Notes under the pieces: generated by a model
The model's database searches: none
The model's input: the letters and a program-made list of their open reading frames with translations, nothing else
Told to the model about the DNA's origin: nothing
In this document: piece by piece, positions 9,723-19,616 of the stretch
How the letters are laid out: every line of letters starts with the position of its first letter
Position numbering within the stretch: the first letter of the stretch is position 1
Assembly: GCA_030824115.1 (NCBI GenBank)
Contig: JAVBYI010000008.1
Span: forward strand, 1-64,000
Length of the DNA stretch: 64,000 nt
Direction of reading: 5' to 3'
DNA from: Rhodocyclaceae bacterium
GTDB lineage: Bacteria; Pseudomonadota; Gammaproteobacteria; Burkholderiales; Rhodocyclaceae
Made by a program: the position numbers and the translations under genes

Positions 9723-11057
9723 TTGGCCAATGCAACCGCTGAAGCGCTGGCGTTAGGGAAGTCGGGGAAGTTCGGCGATCTCTGGCGTCGGCTGTGGTTC
9801 CTGCTGGGTGCCTTGATCGTCTATCGGACCGGGGCACACATACCCGTCCCTGGTATAGATCCTGTCCAGCTCGCAGAGTTGTTTAACTCCCAGCAGGGTG
9901 GCATCCTCGGCGTATTCAACCTGTTTTCCGGTGGTGCGTTGTCACGCTTCACGATTTTTGCCTTGGGCATCATGCCTTATATTTCGTCATCGATCATCAT
10001 GCAGTTGATGACGATTGCGATTCCTTCCCTTGAGCAGTTGAAGAAGGAGGGTGAGTCGGGGCGCCGCAAGATTACGCAATACACGCGCTACGGCACGGTG
10101 GCCTTGGCGCTTTTCCAAGCAACAGGTATCGCTATTGCACTGGAAACGCAACCTGGTTTGGTTCTTGATCCAGGCATGATGTTCCGGCTTACGACAGTGA
10201 TGACACTTGTGACGGGAACGATGTTCCTGATGTGGTTGGGTGAGCAGATTACTGAGCGTGGATTGGGCAATGGCATATCTATCATCATCTTTGCTGGTAT
10301 TGCTGCTGGTTTGCCCAGTGCGCTAGGCGGATTGTTTGAGTTGGTTCGTACTGGTGCAATGCACCCACTGACCTCGATCGTGATTTGTATCCTTGTGGTA
10401 GTGGTAACAGGATTTGTTGTGTTTGTCGAACGTGGCCAACGCAAGATTCTTGTCAATTACGCCAAGCGTCAGGTTGGCAACAAGATTTACGGTGGGCAAA
10501 GTTCGCATCTCCCATTGAAGCTAAACATGTCAGGCGTCATTCCGCCGATTTTTGCTTCATCCATCATTCTCTTCCCGGCGACGGCAGCAGGTTGGTTTGG
10601 CGCAAGTGAGGGGATGACTTGGTTGAAGGATATCGCGGCCACCTTGTCACCGGGACAACCCGTGTATGTCATTCTGTACGCGGCTGCAATTATTTTCTTC
10701 TGCTTTTTCTACACGGCGCTGGTGTTTAATTCCAAGGAAACTGCAGACAACCTGAAGAAGAGTGGCGCATTTGTTCCCGGATATCGTCCTGGCGATCAAA
10801 CGGCCCGCTATATCGACAAGATTTTGATGCGCTTGACACTGGTTGGCGCGCTCTATATCACACTGGTTTGCTTGTTGCCGGAATTTCTCATCCTCAAATG
10901 GAACGTGCCGTTCTATTTCGGGGGGACTTCATTGCTGATTATTGTGGTTGTTACGATGGATTTTATGGCTCAGGTTCAGGCCTATATCATGTCGCACCAA
11001 TATGAGAGTCTGCTTAAAAAGGCTAACTTCAAGGGTGCGGGCTTGCCAATGCGTTAA
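9723..11057 (+). CDS. secY: Protein translocase subunit SecY
   Basis: The 444-residue inner-membrane protein forms the SecYEG channel. It has ten hydrophobic segments, the plug-region motif [20 protein letters not shown] near residues 75-95 and the cytosolic loop [16 protein letters not shown]. The start is a TTG at 9723, about 10 bases after AGGAAG. No in-frame ATG lies nearby that keeps the conserved N terminus. A non-ATG start could hold expression below that of the neighbouring ribosomal genes. It sits in the spc operon as in E. coli. Confidence 0.96.
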   Translation: MANATAEALALGKSGKFGDLWRRLWFLLGALIVYRTGAHIPVPGIDPVQLAELFNSQQGGILGVFNLFSGGALSRFTIFALGIMPYISSSIIMQLMTIAIPSLEQLKKEGESGRRKITQYTRYGTVALALFQATGIAIALETQPGLVLDPGMMFRLTTVMTLVTGTMFLMWLGEQITERGLGNGISIIIFAGIAAGLPSALGGLFELVRTGAMHPLTSIVICILVVVVTGFVVFVERGQRKILVNYAKRQVGNKIYGGQSSHLPLKLNMSGVIPPIFASSIILFPATAAGWFGASEGMTWLKDIAATLSPGQPVYVILYAAAIIFFCFFYTALVFNSKETADNLKKSGAFVPGYRPGDQTARYIDKILMRLTLVGALYITLVCLLPEFLILKWNVPFYFGGTSLLIIVVVTMDFMAQVQAYIMSHQYESLLKKANFKGAGLPMR

Positions 11058-11076
11058 AGTCAATCGTTAGTCTGCG

Positions 11077-11295
11077 ATGTCGAAAGAAGACGTTATTGAG
11101 ATGCAGGGTGAGGTTCTCGAGAACCTTCCCAATGCGACGTTTAAAGTAAAGCTGGAAAACGGACATGTGGTCTTGAGCCACATATCCGGCAAGATGCGGA
11201 TGCACTATATCCGTATCCTGCCTGGTGATAAGGTGACAGTGCAGTTGACGCCTTACGATTTCAACAAGGCACGAATTGTGTTCCGTGCCAAGTGA
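11077..11295 (+). CDS. infA: Translation initiation factor IF-1
   Basis: The 72-residue OB-fold protein starts [20 protein letters not shown] and contains [21 protein letters not shown]-1 blocks the ribosomal A site during initiation. Its position between secY and rpmJ is typical of betaproteobacteria and many Gram-positives, and unlike E. coli. The region before the ATG has only a weak ribosome-binding site. Confidence 0.96.
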   Translation: MSKEDVIEMQGEVLENLPNATFKVKLENGHVVLSHISGKMRMHYIRILPGDKVTVQLTPYDFNKARIVFRAK

Positions 11296-11323
11296 GTAAC
11301 AACAGGTTTTTGCGGAGATAGAG

Positions 11324-11437
11324 ATGAGAGTTCAAGCTTCGGTTAAGCGCATTTGTCGCAAGTGCAAGATCATTCGCCGCCATGGCGTGGTGCGTGTCAT
11401 TTGTGCTGATCCGCGCCACAAGCAACGTCAGGGTTGA
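11324..11437 (+). CDS. rpmJ: 50S ribosomal protein L36
   Basis: The 37-residue protein starts [20 protein letters not shown]. Cys11, Cys14, Cys27 and His32 form the zinc ribbon, so this is the zinc-binding (C+) type. GGAG precedes the ATG by a normal distance. It closes the spc operon. Confidence 0.97.
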   Translation: MRVQASVKRICRKCKIIRRHGVVRVICADPRHKQRQG

Positions 11438-11462
11438 TTGCTACAAGTTTTTATTTTAGAAT
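11434..11462 (+). promoter_or_regulatory. Candidate alpha operon promoter
   Basis: TTGATT (11434-11439) and TAGAAT (11457-11462) are spaced by 17 bases. The -35 overlaps the rpmJ stop codon. The rest of the 122-base gap to rpsM would form a leader of about 90 nt. In E. coli S4 represses this operon through such a leader, but the fold was not resolved here. Confidence 0.45.
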
Positions 11463-11559
11463 CGCCGGTTCGCATTTTGTCGGCGACGCGTTTTGTTAGC
11501 AGGTATGTGTCAGGTTGGGCGACCAGCCTTGCTGAGTTAAAAAAGACAAGGGAAGAAAG

Positions 11560-11925
11560 ATGGCCCGTATTGCAGGCGTAAACATTCCGAATCATCAACA
11601 CACCGAAATTGCATTGACCGCAATTTATGGTGTGGGGCGTACCCGCGCGCAGAAGATTTGTGACGCAGCGGGTGTCAAGCGGTCAACGAAGATCAAAGAT
11701 CTCACTGAGTCCGACATGGATCGCTTGCGCGAGGAAGTGGGTCGGTTCGCAGTAGAGGGCGATCTGCGCCGCGAAGTCACCATGAATATCAAGCGGCTCA
11801 TGGACTTGGGCTGCTATCGTGGCGTGCGTCATCGGCGTGGCCTCCCGGTTCGTGGTCAGCGGACTCGTACCAATGCCCGTACGCGCAAGGGACCGCGCAA
11901 ATCGGTTGCAGGCGCTAAAAAATAA
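11560..11925 (+). CDS. rpsM: 30S ribosomal protein S13
   Basis: The 121-residue protein begins [20 protein letters not shown] and ends with the basic S13 tail [21 protein letters not shown]13 contacts P-site tRNA and forms bridges to the 50S subunit. It is the first gene of the alpha operon and is preceded by GGGAAG. Confidence 0.97.
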   Translation: MARIAGVNIPNHQHTEIALTAIYGVGRTRAQKICDAAGVKRSTKIKDLTESDMDRLREEVGRFAVEGDLRREVTMNIKRLMDLGCYRGVRHRRGLPVRGQRTRTNARTRKGPRKSVAGAKK

Positions 11926-11943
11926 TCAGCAAGGTAAATACAA

Positions 11944-12333
11944 ATGGCCAAGACAACGACCAAAGTACGCAAGAAGGTCAAAAAGAACGTCGCAGAGGGC
12001 ATTGCCCATGTGCATGCGTCTTTTAATAACACGATCATCACCATTACCGACCGTCAAGGAAACGCCCTGTCTTGGGCGACTTCCGGTGGCGCAGGTTTCA
12101 AGGGTTCGCGTAAGTCGACCCCATTTGCTGCCCAGGTGGCCGCTGAAGCAGCAGGTAAGGCTGCTCAGGAATGCGGTATCAAGAATCTGGAAGTGCGCAT
12201 CAAGGGCCCCGGCCCGGGCCGTGAGTCTGCTGTCCGCGCACTGAATGCGCTGGGCATCAAGATCAGCAGCATCACCGACATTACCCCGATCCCGCATAAT
12301 GGTTGCCGGCCGCCCAAGCGCCGTCGCATCTAA
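11944..12333 (+). CDS. rpsK: 30S ribosomal protein S11
   Basis: The 129-residue protein has [20 protein letters not shown] and the C-terminal signature [18 protein letters not shown], then [13 protein letters not shown]11 forms part of the platform near the mRNA exit. AAGG lies 7 bases before the start. Confidence 0.97.
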   Translation: MAKTTTKVRKKVKKNVAEGIAHVHASFNNTIITITDRQGNALSWATSGGAGFKGSRKSTPFAAQVAAEAAGKAAQECGIKNLEVRIKGPGPGRESAVRALNALGIKISSITDITPIPHNGCRPPKRRRI

Positions 12334-12367
12334 GCGCTGATAAAGCCTCAATTAAGGAGTTAGCAAA

Positions 12368-12997
12368 GTGGCCCGTAATCTGGATCCGAAATGCCGTCAA
12401 TGCCGCCGCGAGGGAGAGAAGCTTTTCCTCAAGGGCGAGAAGTGTTTTACCGACAAGTGCTCGATCGACCGTCGTTCCTACGCACCTGGCCAACATGGCC
12501 AGAAGTCCGGACAGCGTCTGTCTGGTTACGGTCAGCAGTTGCGTGAGAAGCAGAAGATTCGCCGCCTCTATGGCGTTCTTGAGCGTCAATTCCGCAGAGT
12601 GTTTGGCGAAGCAAGTCGCCGCAAGGGTCAGACAGGCGAAAACCTGCTTCAGCTCTTGGAAGGCCGCCTTGATTCCGTAGCATATCGCATGGGATTCGGT
12701 GCCTCGCGTGCCGAATCGCGTCAGATCGTTCGTCATAACGGCGTGTTAGTGAACGGTAAGCGTGTCAATATTCCATCCTACAACCTGCGCCCCGGCGACA
12801 CCGTTCAGTTGACCGATGCCACGCGGGCCCATCTACGCAGCAAGGCCGCACTGGAGGCAGCAGAGTCGCGCGGCTTCCCTGCTTGGATCGAGATGGATGT
12901 CAAGGCAGGCAAGGGTATTTTCAAAGCCTATCCGGCGCGTGATGAACTTCCAGCTTCCGTCAAGGAAGGCTTGGTCGTCGAACTGTACTCGCGTTAA
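12368..12997 (+). CDS. rpsD: 30S ribosomal protein S4
   Basis: The 209-residue protein starts with GTG and contains GRLDSVAYRMGFGASRAESR and the S4 domain HNGVLVNGKRVNIPSYNLRP. The N-terminal segment CRQCRREGEKLFLKGEKC keeps several cysteines (CxxC near residues 10-13, later C26 and C31), so a zinc site is possible. S4 initiates 30S assembly and autoregulates the alpha operon in E. coli. Confidence 0.97.
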   Translation: MARNLDPKCRQCRREGEKLFLKGEKCFTDKCSIDRRSYAPGQHGQKSGQRLSGYGQQLREKQKIRRLYGVLERQFRRVFGEASRRKGQTGENLLQLLEGRLDSVAYRMGFGASRAESRQIVRHNGVLVNGKRVNIPSYNLRPGDTVQLTDATRAHLRSKAALEAAESRGFPAWIEMDVKAGKGIFKAYPARDELPASVKEGLVVELYSR

Positions 12998-13008
12998 TTC
13001 TTTTCCCC

Positions 13009-13040
13009 ATGCGCCCGGAGCCAACAGGTTCTGGGCGCAT
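13009..13040 (+). other. Hairpin between rpsD and rpoA
   Basis: ATGCGCCC (13009-13016) pairs perfectly with GGGCGCAT (13033-13040). The inner bases GGAGCC and GGTTCT can extend the stem imperfectly. No T run follows, so it is unlikely to be a strong terminator. It may stabilise or process the mRNA between S4 and the RNA polymerase subunit. Confidence 0.55.
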
Positions 13041-13061
13041 TTGCTTACTTGAGGATTGAAG

Positions 13062-14051
13062 ATGCAAAGTCTCGCGCTTCTGAAGCCCCGCATTATTGAT
13101 GTCCAAGCCCTGTCGCCCGTTCATGCACGTGTGGTGATGGAGCCCTTCGAACGTGGTTATGGCCACACGTTGGGCAATGCTTTGCGCCGCATTCTTTTGT
13201 CATCAATGCCCGGCGCCGCGCCGACCGAGATGACAATCGATGGCGTGTTGCATGAGTACTCGACGCTTGAGGGTATTCGCGAAGACGTTGTCGACATCAT
13301 GCTGAACCTGAAGGGTGTGGTGATGCGCCTGCATAACCGTGGCGAGATCATGCTGACTCTGTCCAAACAGGGTGAAGCCGGCGACACGATCGTCACCGCC
13401 CGTGACATCCAGACAACACATGACGTTGAGATCATCAATCCGGATCATGTCATTGCCCACTTGGCCCCCGGCGGCAAGCTGGAGATGCAGATCAAGGTCG
13501 AGGCTGGCCGTGGTTATGTGCCCGCCAACGTACGCCTGAGCGCGAAAGATAGCAAGTCGATCGGCCGCATCCTGATTGATGCTTCATTCAGCCCGGTCCG
13601 TCGCGTCAGCTATCAGGTGGAGGCTGCCCGTGTTGAGCAACGCACCGATCTGGACAAGCTGATCATCGACATCGAAACTAATGGTGCGATTGATCCTGAA
13701 GAGTCGATCCGCTATGCGGCCAGTATTCTGATGGATCAGTTGTCGGTGTTCTCCGATCTGGAAGGCACGCCGATCTCGATCGAAATGCCGAAACAGACGA
13801 CGGTAGATCCCATCCTGCTGCGTCCGGTAGATGATCTTGAACTGACGGTTCGTTCGGCAAACTGTCTGAAAGCAGAGAATATTTATTACATCGGCGATCT
13901 GATTCAGCGTACCGAGACTGAGTTGTTGAAGACACCGAACCTTGGCCGCAAGTCGCTGAACGAGATCAAGGAAGTGCTTGCTTCGCGCGGTTTGACCCTC
14001 GGTATGAAACTCGAGAACTGGCCTCCGGTTGGTCTCGAAAAGATGGGCTGA
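13062..14051 (+). CDS. rpoA: DNA-directed RNA polymerase subunit alpha
   Basis: The 329-residue protein has the alpha N-terminal domain with [20 protein letters not shown] near residues 30-50, used for dimerisation and beta/beta' assembly. A linker follows, then the C-terminal domain with [20 protein letters not shown] and [20 protein letters not shown], which contacts UP elements and activators. A TTG at 13056 is in frame, but it follows GAGGA (13051-13055) with no spacing. The ATG at 13062 is the right start. Confidence 0.98.
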   Translation: MQSLALLKPRIIDVQALSPVHARVVMEPFERGYGHTLGNALRRILLSSMPGAAPTEMTIDGVLHEYSTLEGIREDVVDIMLNLKGVVMRLHNRGEIMLTLSKQGEAGDTIVTARDIQTTHDVEIINPDHVIAHLAPGGKLEMQIKVEAGRGYVPANVRLSAKDSKSIGRILIDASFSPVRRVSYQVEAARVEQRTDLDKLIIDIETNGAIDPEESIRYAASILMDQLSVFSDLEGTPISIEMPKQTTVDPILLRPVDDLELTVRSANCLKAENIYYIGDLIQRTETELLKTPNLGRKSLNEIKEVLASRGLTLGMKLENWPPVGLEKMG

Positions 14052-14098
14052 TAAAGCTCTTCTTGGTAGTTGGTTGCACTCACATAAAAACGATTAAC

Positions 14099-14124
14099 CG
14101 GCCACTAGCCTTGTGCGGTGGCCG
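14099..14124 (+). other. Hairpin in the rplQ leader
   Basis: CGGCCAC (14099-14105) pairs with GTGGCCG (14118-14124) around a 12-nt loop, 22 bases before the rplQ ATG. It has no T run. It may be a processing or attenuation element. Confidence 0.4.
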
Positions 14125-14146
14125 CATAAAGTGAAAGGAATAAAAC

Positions 14147-14545
14147 ATGCGTCACGGTAACGGACTGCGCAAACTCAACCGCACTTCTTCGCATCGTCAA
14201 GCGATGCTGCGCAATATGACGGTGTCCCTGCTGCGTTTTGAGGCCATCAAGACCACACTCCCGAAAGCCAAGGAGTTGCGTCGTGTGGTCGAGCCGATCA
14301 TCACCCTCGGCAAGAAACCATCACTGGCCAATCGCCGTCTCGCCTTTGATCGCCTGCGTGACCGCGAGATCGTCGGCAAGGTATTTGAGGTGCTTGGCCC
14401 GCGTTTCGCCAACCGTAACGGCGGCTATCTGCGCATTCTCAAGATGGGCTTTCGTCATGGCGACAATGCACCGATGGCCTACGTCGAGCTACTCGATCGA
14501 CCGGAAGACGGTGCAACTCAGGAAGAGGCACCGACGGCTGAGTAA
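14147..14545 (+). CDS. rplQ: 50S ribosomal protein L17
   Basis: The 132-residue protein begins [20 protein letters not shown] and contains [14 protein letters not shown] and [20 protein letters not shown], the L17 hallmarks. It ends in an acidic tail. It is the last gene of the ribosomal block. GAAAGGA sits just before the start and a strong terminator follows. Confidence 0.97.
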   Translation: MRHGNGLRKLNRTSSHRQAMLRNMTVSLLRFEAIKTTLPKAKELRRVVEPIITLGKKPSLANRRLAFDRLRDREIVGKVFEVLGPRFANRNGGYLRILKMGFRHGDNAPMAYVELLDRPEDGATQEEAPTAE

Positions 14546-14563
14546 GCCGATCAATGGATCATC

Positions 14564-14590
14564 AAAAGCCGGCTGCCAGCCGGCTTTTTT
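14564..14590 (+). terminator. Rho-independent terminator after rplQ
   Basis: AAAAGCCGGCT (14564-14574) and AGCCGGCTTTT (14578-14588) form a perfect 11-bp stem with a 3-nt loop and a T run. A-rich and T-rich flanks let it work in both directions, serving rplQ and the converging gltL. Confidence 0.92.
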
Positions 14591-14606
14591 CATTCTGTAT
14601 TGAGTT

Positions 14607-15335
14607 TCAGTGGCTGAGAATCTTGGAGAGGAATTGCTGGGCGCGCTCCGAGCGCGGCGTGCCAAAGAATTCTTCCTTCGTCGCGTCTTCGACGATATGG
14701 CCATGATCCATGAAGATCACCCGATCGGCAACTTTGCGGGCGAAGCCCATCTCGTGGGTCACCACCATCATGGTCATGCCCTCGTTGGCGAGTTCGACCA
14801 TGACATCGAGGACTTCGTTGATCATTTCGGGGTCGAGTGCCGAGGTGGGTTCGTCGAACAGCATGCAGATCGGGTCCATGGCGAGTGCGCGCGCAATGGC
14901 GACGCGCTGTTGCTGCCCGCCGGATAATTGCCCTGGAAACTTGTCCGCCTGTGATTTAAGCCCGACGCGATCGAGTAATTTCAGGCCACGCTCTTGGGCT
15001 TCCTCCTTGCTACGTCCGAGTACTTTGGTTTGACCGATCACAAGATTCTCGGTGATGCTCATGTGCGGGAACAATTCGAAGTGCTGGAAAACCATTCCGA
15101 CGCGTGAGCGCAGCTTGGGCAGGTTGGTCTTGGGATCGCCCACCGAAGTGCCATTGACGACGATGTTGCCCTGTTGAAATGCTTCCAGACCATTGACGCA
15201 CTTGATCAGGGTCGATTTGCCAGAGCCGGAAGGTCCGCAAACTACAACCACATCGCCTTTTGTGATCTGGGTGCTGCAGTCGGTCAATACTTGGAATTGA
15301 CCGTACCACTTGCTGACGTTGTTGATTTCGATCAT
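14607..15335 (-). CDS. gltL: Glutamate/aspartate ABC importer, ATP-binding subunit
   Basis: The 242-residue ATPase has Walker [10 protein letters not shown] near residue 33, signature LSGGQQQR, Walker [12 protein letters not shown] and the H-loop VVTHEMGFA. This is the polar amino acid (GlnQ/GltL) subfamily. It powers uptake across the inner membrane by two permeases and a periplasmic binding protein encoded just upstream in the same operon (gltI-gltJ-gltK-gltL). It starts 13 bases after the gltK stop. Confidence 0.92.
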   Translation of the reverse strand: MIEINNVSKWYGQFQVLTDCSTQITKGDVVVVCGPSGSGKSTLIKCVNGLEAFQQGNIVVNGTSVGDPKTNLPKLRSRVGMVFQHFELFPHMSITENLVIGQTKVLGRSKEEAQERGLKLLDRVGLKSQADKFPGQLSGGQQQRVAIARALAMDPICMLFDEPTSALDPEMINEVLDVMVELANEGMTMMVVTHEMGFARKVADRVIFMDHGHIVEDATKEEFFGTPRSERAQQFLSKILSH

Positions 15336-15348
15336 GACGAGATCCAGG

Positions 15349-16020
15349 CTAACGAATGATGGCGATGCGGGATTGCAGGTGTTTGACCAAACGGGAAAGT
15401 GCGAAGCAGATCACGAAGTAGACGAAGGCGACGAAGACATACATTTCGACCGGCCGGTTGTAGTTCTTGCCCGCAATTTCGGCTGCCTTAAGCAGATCTT
15501 TGGCACCGATGGCATAGACCAGCGACGTATCCTGAAACAGGATAATGGTCTGGGTCAGGAGGACGGGCAGCATGTTGCGGAAGGCTTGCGGCAGGATGAT
15601 ATGTCCCATGGTTTGGGCGTAGGTCATGCCGATTGCTTGGCCGGCCCAGACCTGACCGCGTGGCACACTTTGAATCCCGGCGCGCATGATCTCGCTGTAA
15701 TAAGCCGCTTCGAACAAGGTGAAGGTGATGATCGCCGAATTTTCGGCGCCCATCGGCTTGCCGGTGAGGAGGGGAATGATCAGGAAGAACCAGAGGATCA
15801 CCATCAGCAGCGGTATCGAGCGCATCAGGTTGACATACCAGGTGGCCGCCATGGCCAGTGGTGTAATCGGGGAAAGACGCGCCAGTGCGAGCAGGGTGCC
15901 AAGGATGATGCCGCCCGTCATGGCAATGACGGTAAGCTTGACCGTAAACAACAGGCCCGTCCAGATGAAGGGGAGACTCGGGCCGATGACGCTGAGGTCA
16001 AACTGGGCGAAGAAGCTCAT
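15349..16020 (-). CDS. gltK: Glutamate/aspartate ABC importer, permease
   Basis: The 223-residue inner-membrane protein starts [20 protein letters not shown]. It has several transmembrane helices and the permease EAA-type loop [19 protein letters not shown] longer frame reaches back to 16098 inside gltJ. The ATG at 16020 overlaps the gltJ stop by 4 bases (16017-16020) and gives the normal family length. It pairs with GltJ to form the translocation channel. Confidence 0.9.
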   Translation of the reverse strand: MSFFAQFDLSVIGPSLPFIWTGLLFTVKLTVIAMTGGIILGTLLALARLSPITPLAMAATWYVNLMRSIPLLMVILWFFLIIPLLTGKPMGAENSAIITFTLFEAAYYSEIMRAGIQSVPRGQVWAGQAIGMTYAQTMGHIILPQAFRNMLPVLLTQTIILFQDTSLVYAIGAKDLLKAAEIAGKNYNRPVEMYVFVAFVYFVICFALSRLVKHLQSRIAIIR

Positions 16021-16754
16021 TTTGACGTCGCGATGAAGCCGGGAACGCGTGAGCGCTTTTCGATGAAGGCCATGCCGCGGTTGGCGACGAATGCACAAAT
16101 GAAGTACAGCACGGTAACAGCCAGATACGTTTCAATGCCCTGCTCGGAATCCTCCTGCATTTGCCTCGCCTGAAAGGTCAGTTCCAGTACCCCAATGGCA
16201 AACGCGACGGAGGAGTTCTTGAAGATGTTCATGAATTCCGATGTCAGTGGCGGAATGATGATGCGAAAGGCCATCGGCAGGATGACGTAGCGATACGTCT
16301 GGGGCAGGGTGAACCCGATGGCGAGCCCCGCCATGCGCTGGCCGTTGGGGAGGCTCTGGACGCCAGCGCGTACCTGTTCGGCCACCCGTGCAGAGGTGAA
16401 CAGGCCAAGGCAAAGAACGGCCGTGACGAATTCTTTCGCCGGCATGTCCTGCTTGATCCACAGGGAAAGTTCACGCGGTAATAATTCCGGTACGACAAAG
16501 AACCAAAGGAACATCTGTACGAGCAACGGGATGTTGCGAAACAGTTCGACCCAGCAGGTGGCGAAAAAGGCGAGGCCGCGCTGGGGGGCCGTACGCAGGG
16601 TGCCGATGATGCCGCCACATAAAAGTGCCATGACCCATGCAGTCAGTGCGACGGCAAGCGTCCAGCCGAAGCCGGTGATCAGCCAGTCAAGGTAGGTTTC
16701 TTCCCCGGCCTTGACTTGCTCGAGGAAGATGCCCCAGTTCCAGTGGTAATTCAT
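16017..16754 (-). CDS. gltJ: Glutamate/aspartate ABC importer, permease
   Basis: The 245-residue protein begins MNYHWNWGIFLEQVKAGEET, very like the GltJ N terminus. It has the amino-acid permease segment LRTAPQRGLAF and the EAA-like loop VQSLPNGQRMAGLAIGFTLP. Several hydrophobic helices place it in the inner membrane. It lies 67 bases downstream of gltI, and that gap holds one copy of the dispersed 24-bp repeat. Confidence 0.9.
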   Translation of the reverse strand: MNYHWNWGIFLEQVKAGEETYLDWLITGFGWTLAVALTAWVMALLCGGIIGTLRTAPQRGLAFFATCWVELFRNIPLLVQMFLWFFVVPELLPRELSLWIKQDMPAKEFVTAVLCLGLFTSARVAEQVRAGVQSLPNGQRMAGLAIGFTLPQTYRYVILPMAFRIIIPPLTSEFMNIFKNSSVAFAIGVLELTFQARQMQEDSEQGIETYLAVTVLYFICAFVANRGMAFIEKRSRVPGFIATSK

Positions 16755-16795
16755 GTGTAAAAAATGCGGGACAACCGGCAGGCGGCGTAAAGGAT

Positions 16796-16819
16796 GCCGT
16801 CCTGCCAGCGCCGACTTTT
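16796..16819 (-). repeat. Dispersed 24-bp repeat, copy A (gltI-gltJ gap)
   Basis: The copy reads GCCGTCCTGCCA then GCGCCGACTTTT on the + strand. Read along gltI, it begins two bases after the gltI stop codon in the AAAAGTCGG orientation. Confidence 0.9.
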
Positions 16820-16821
16820 AC

Positions 16822-17724
16822 TTATTTCCTGTTGTATTGCTCGGCAGGGGCATCGCTCGGGTTCTTGAGCAGTTCCTTGAGTTTGTCGCTCATCGGGAAG
16901 TTCATGTTCGCACCCTTGGGCGGGATCGGTGCCATGAACCACTTGGCATAGAGCTTGTCGATTTCACCGGACTTGGCGAGATCGCGGATCACCGTATTGA
17001 CCAGCCCCTGAAACTGCGGATCCTCCTTGCGGATCATGATGGCGATCGGTTCGATGTTGAGGGTTTCGCCAACGATCGCATAATCTGCCGGGTTCTTCGA
17101 GGTGACGATCAGGCCGGCCAGCAGGTTGTCGTCCATGACGAAGGCAACGGCGCGGTCGGTTTCCAGCATCAGGAAAGAGTCGGCGTGGTCCTTGCCATAG
17201 ACTTCCTTGAAGTCGATGCCTTTACCTTTTTCGTGGGCGCGCATCAGTTGGACCGAGGTAGTGCCTGTCGTCGTTGCCACTGGCTTGCCGCCGAGTTGTG
17301 TCAGACTGGTAATGCCAGAGGCTTTCTTGACGGCCATGCGCACGTTGGTGACGAAGGTCGTCGGTGCGAAGGCCACCTGATTCTGGCGCGCGACATTATT
17401 GGTGGTCGAACCGCATTCGAGATCGACCGTGCCGTTGGTGACCAGCGGAATACGGTTTTGCGAGGTGACGGCCTGATGATTGACTTTCAGGGTTTTCAGG
17501 TTCAGCTTGCTCTTGACGGCATCGACGATGCGATTGCAGATGTCAATGTGGTAACCGATTGGTTGCTGCTTGTCATCGAGATAGGAGAGGGGATAAGACG
17601 ATTCACGGATGCCCATGGTGATGCTCCCGGAACTCTTGACCTTGGCGAGCGTGTCGGCAAGCACAGGCTGCGTGAAGGCAAAGGCGGAGGCGAGGGTCAA
17701 TCCGAGGACGATGGTTTTCTTCAT
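16822..17724 (-). CDS. gltI: Glutamate/aspartate periplasmic binding protein
   Basis: The 300-residue protein has a signal peptide (MKKTIVLGLTLASAFAFTQP, predicted cleavage after VLA near residue 23) and then a type 3 solute-binding fold. Recognisable segments are ITMGIRESSYPLSYLDD, DLECGSTTNN and VMDDNLLAGLI. It captures acidic amino acids in the periplasm for the GltJKL transporter. The frame is open back to 17913, but the signal peptide places the start at 17724. The copy A repeat lies directly after its stop. Confidence 0.92.
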   Translation of the reverse strand: MKKTIVLGLTLASAFAFTQPVLADTLAKVKSSGSITMGIRESSYPLSYLDDKQQPIGYHIDICNRIVDAVKSKLNLKTLKVNHQAVTSQNRIPLVTNGTVDLECGSTTNNVARQNQVAFAPTTFVTNVRMAVKKASGITSLTQLGGKPVATTTGTTSVQLMRAHEKGKGIDFKEVYGKDHADSFLMLETDRAVAFVMDDNLLAGLIVTSKNPADYAIVGETLNIEPIAIMIRKEDPQFQGLVNTVIRDLAKSGEIDKLYAKWFMAPIPPKGANMNFPMSDKLKELLKNPSDAPAEQYNRK

Positions 17725-17767
17725 GGCAGTCTCCTGATGTCCTGATGAAAGGGATGGGGAGCGGTGA

Positions 17768-19585
17768 CTATACCGCGTCCGGCGCGGGCATGCTGTTTTC
17801 CTGTTGCTGCAAGGCCCACATATGGGCATACGCACCGCCCCTATCCAGCAGATCGCGGTGTGTGCCCCGCTCGACGATGCGACCGGCATCGAGCACGAGA
17901 ATTTTATTGGCATTCATGACTGTCGACAGGCGGTGTGCGATCACCAGCGTGGTGCGTCCGACAGCGGCCTGTTCGAGTTCGGCCTGGATGGCTTTCTCGG
18001 TCTTCGAGTCGAGCGCTGAGGTGGCTTCGTCAAAAATCAGGATGGGCGGGTTTTTCAGTAGAGTGCGCGCGATGGCGACGCGTTGCTTCTCGCCACCCGA
18101 AAGCTTGAGGCCGCGCTCGCCGACCCGGGTGCTGTAACCGTCGGGCAGGCGTTCGATGAACTCGGCCAGATGGGCGGCCCGCGCAGCCTCTTCCACTTCA
18201 GCCATGCTGGCGCTGGGGCGACCATACTGGATGTTGTAGGCCAGCGTGTCGTTGAACAGTACCGTATCCTGCGGCACGATGCCGATGGCGCTGCGCAGGG
18301 AGTGTTGTGTCAGTTGCCGCAAATCCTGGCCGTTGATGCGGATGCCGCCACTATTGACGTCATAGAAGCGGAACAGCAGGCGCGCGAGCGTGCTTTTGCC
18401 TGAGCCGCTGTGACCGACCACGGCGACCGTGTGGCCGGCCGGAATCTCAAAGCTGACTTCATGCAGGATGGCACGGCGTGCCTCATACGAAAAGCTCACT
18501 TGTTCAAAACGAACCGCACAGGGGCCGGACTCGAGGCTGCGTGCATCAGGCCCATTCTGGATTTCCAGATTCTGGTCGAGCAGGTTGAACAACCGTTCGA
18601 TGTCGGTCAGCGACTGGCGTATCTCGCGGTAGAGCACACCGAGAAAATTCAGCGGGATGTAAAGCTGAATCAGGAAGGCATTGACGAGGACGATGTCACC
18701 GACCGTCATCGAGCCGTTGGCGACGCCTTCGGCCGCGCGCCACATCATCAGGGCCACCCCCACGGCAATGATCGCGGCCTGACCCATGTTGAGGTAGGAA
18801 AGCGAGAACTGGCTGCGGATCTGGGCGGTTTCCAGCTTCAGCATATGCTGGTCGTAGCGCGCCTTTTCCCAACCTTCATTGTTGAAGTACTTGACCGTTT
18901 CGTAGTTCAGCAGGCTGTCGATGGCGCGGGTGTTGGCGGCCGAGTCGAGTTCATTGACCTCGCGACGGATGACGGTGCGCCAGTTCGACAGGATAACGGT
19001 GAAGACAACATAAACCACGAGCGTCCCAGTAGCGATCAGGGCGAAGCTGGGTTCGTAGCGGGCGGCGAGGATGCCCAGTACCAGCGCGACCTCGATCAGC
19101 GTCGGCAGGATCGAGTAAATCGTATAGCTGATCAGCGAACCAATCGCGCGCGTGCCGCGCTCGATGTCGCGCGTCAGCCCGCCGGTCTGGCGTTCCAGAT
19201 GAAAACGCAACGACATGTTGTGCAGGTGCTCAAAAACCTGCAGGGCGATGGTACGCACCGCCCGCTGCGTGACCCGGGCAAAAATCAGTTCGCGCAGTTC
19301 CGTGAAGAGCGACACTGAGAAGCGCAGGATGCCATACACCGCAACCAAGGCGATCGGTACAACGAGGAGCGTCTGCTGCGCATCCTTGCCGGCGGTAAAA
19401 CCGTCAATGATGTCTTTGAAGATGAGCGGGACGCCGACGTTGGCAAGCTTGGCGCCGATCAGACAGGCGAGCGCGAGCAGAATGCGACCGCGCCACTGCC
19501 AGAGATAAGGAAACAGGGTTTTCAGGGTCTGCCAGTCATGGCGTTCCTGGGCCGGCGGGGCCGGCAGGGCGATATCACGGCGCAT
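17768..19585 (-). CDS. Atm1-type ABC exporter (fused membrane and ATPase domains)
   Basis: The 605-residue half-transporter has a six-helix membrane domain (about residues 25-320) and a nucleotide-binding domain. Motifs are Walker A GHSGSGKST, signature LSGGEKQR and Walker B ILIFDEATSALDSKTE. The stretch [20 protein letters not shown] and the final AHMWALQQQE region resemble mitochondrial Atm1 and the bacterial Atm1 exporters that move glutathione derivatives. It likely acts as a homodimer. Its ATG lies within two bases of the divergent thioesterase frame, so the two genes share a very compact control region. Confidence 0.88.
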   Translation of the reverse strand: MRRDIALPAPPAQERHDWQTLKTLFPYLWQWRGRILLALACLIGAKLANVGVPLIFKDIIDGFTAGKDAQQTLLVVPIALVAVYGILRFSVSLFTELRELIFARVTQRAVRTIALQVFEHLHNMSLRFHLERQTGGLTRDIERGTRAIGSLISYTIYSILPTLIEVALVLGILAARYEPSFALIATGTLVVYVVFTVILSNWRTVIRREVNELDSAANTRAIDSLLNYETVKYFNNEGWEKARYDQHMLKLETAQIRSQFSLSYLNMGQAAIIAVGVALMMWRAAEGVANGSMTVGDIVLVNAFLIQLYIPLNFLGVLYREIRQSLTDIERLFNLLDQNLEIQNGPDARSLESGPCAVRFEQVSFSYEARRAILHEVSFEIPAGHTVAVVGHSGSGKSTLARLLFRFYDVNSGGIRINGQDLRQLTQHSLRSAIGIVPQDTVLFNDTLAYNIQYGRPSASMAEVEEAARAAHLAEFIERLPDGYSTRVGERGLKLSGGEKQRVAIARTLLKNPPILIFDEATSALDSKTEKAIQAELEQAAVGRTTLVIAHRLSTVMNANKILVLDAGRIVERGTHRDLLDRGGAYAHMWALQQQENSMPAPDAV

Positions 19586-19616
19586 GGGTAAATTCTACTG
19601 CGGTATGATCCGCCGC

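Noticed and set aside
16753..17745. A + strand frame opposite gltI
   Set aside because: It is antisense to a complete GltI with signal peptide and operon context.
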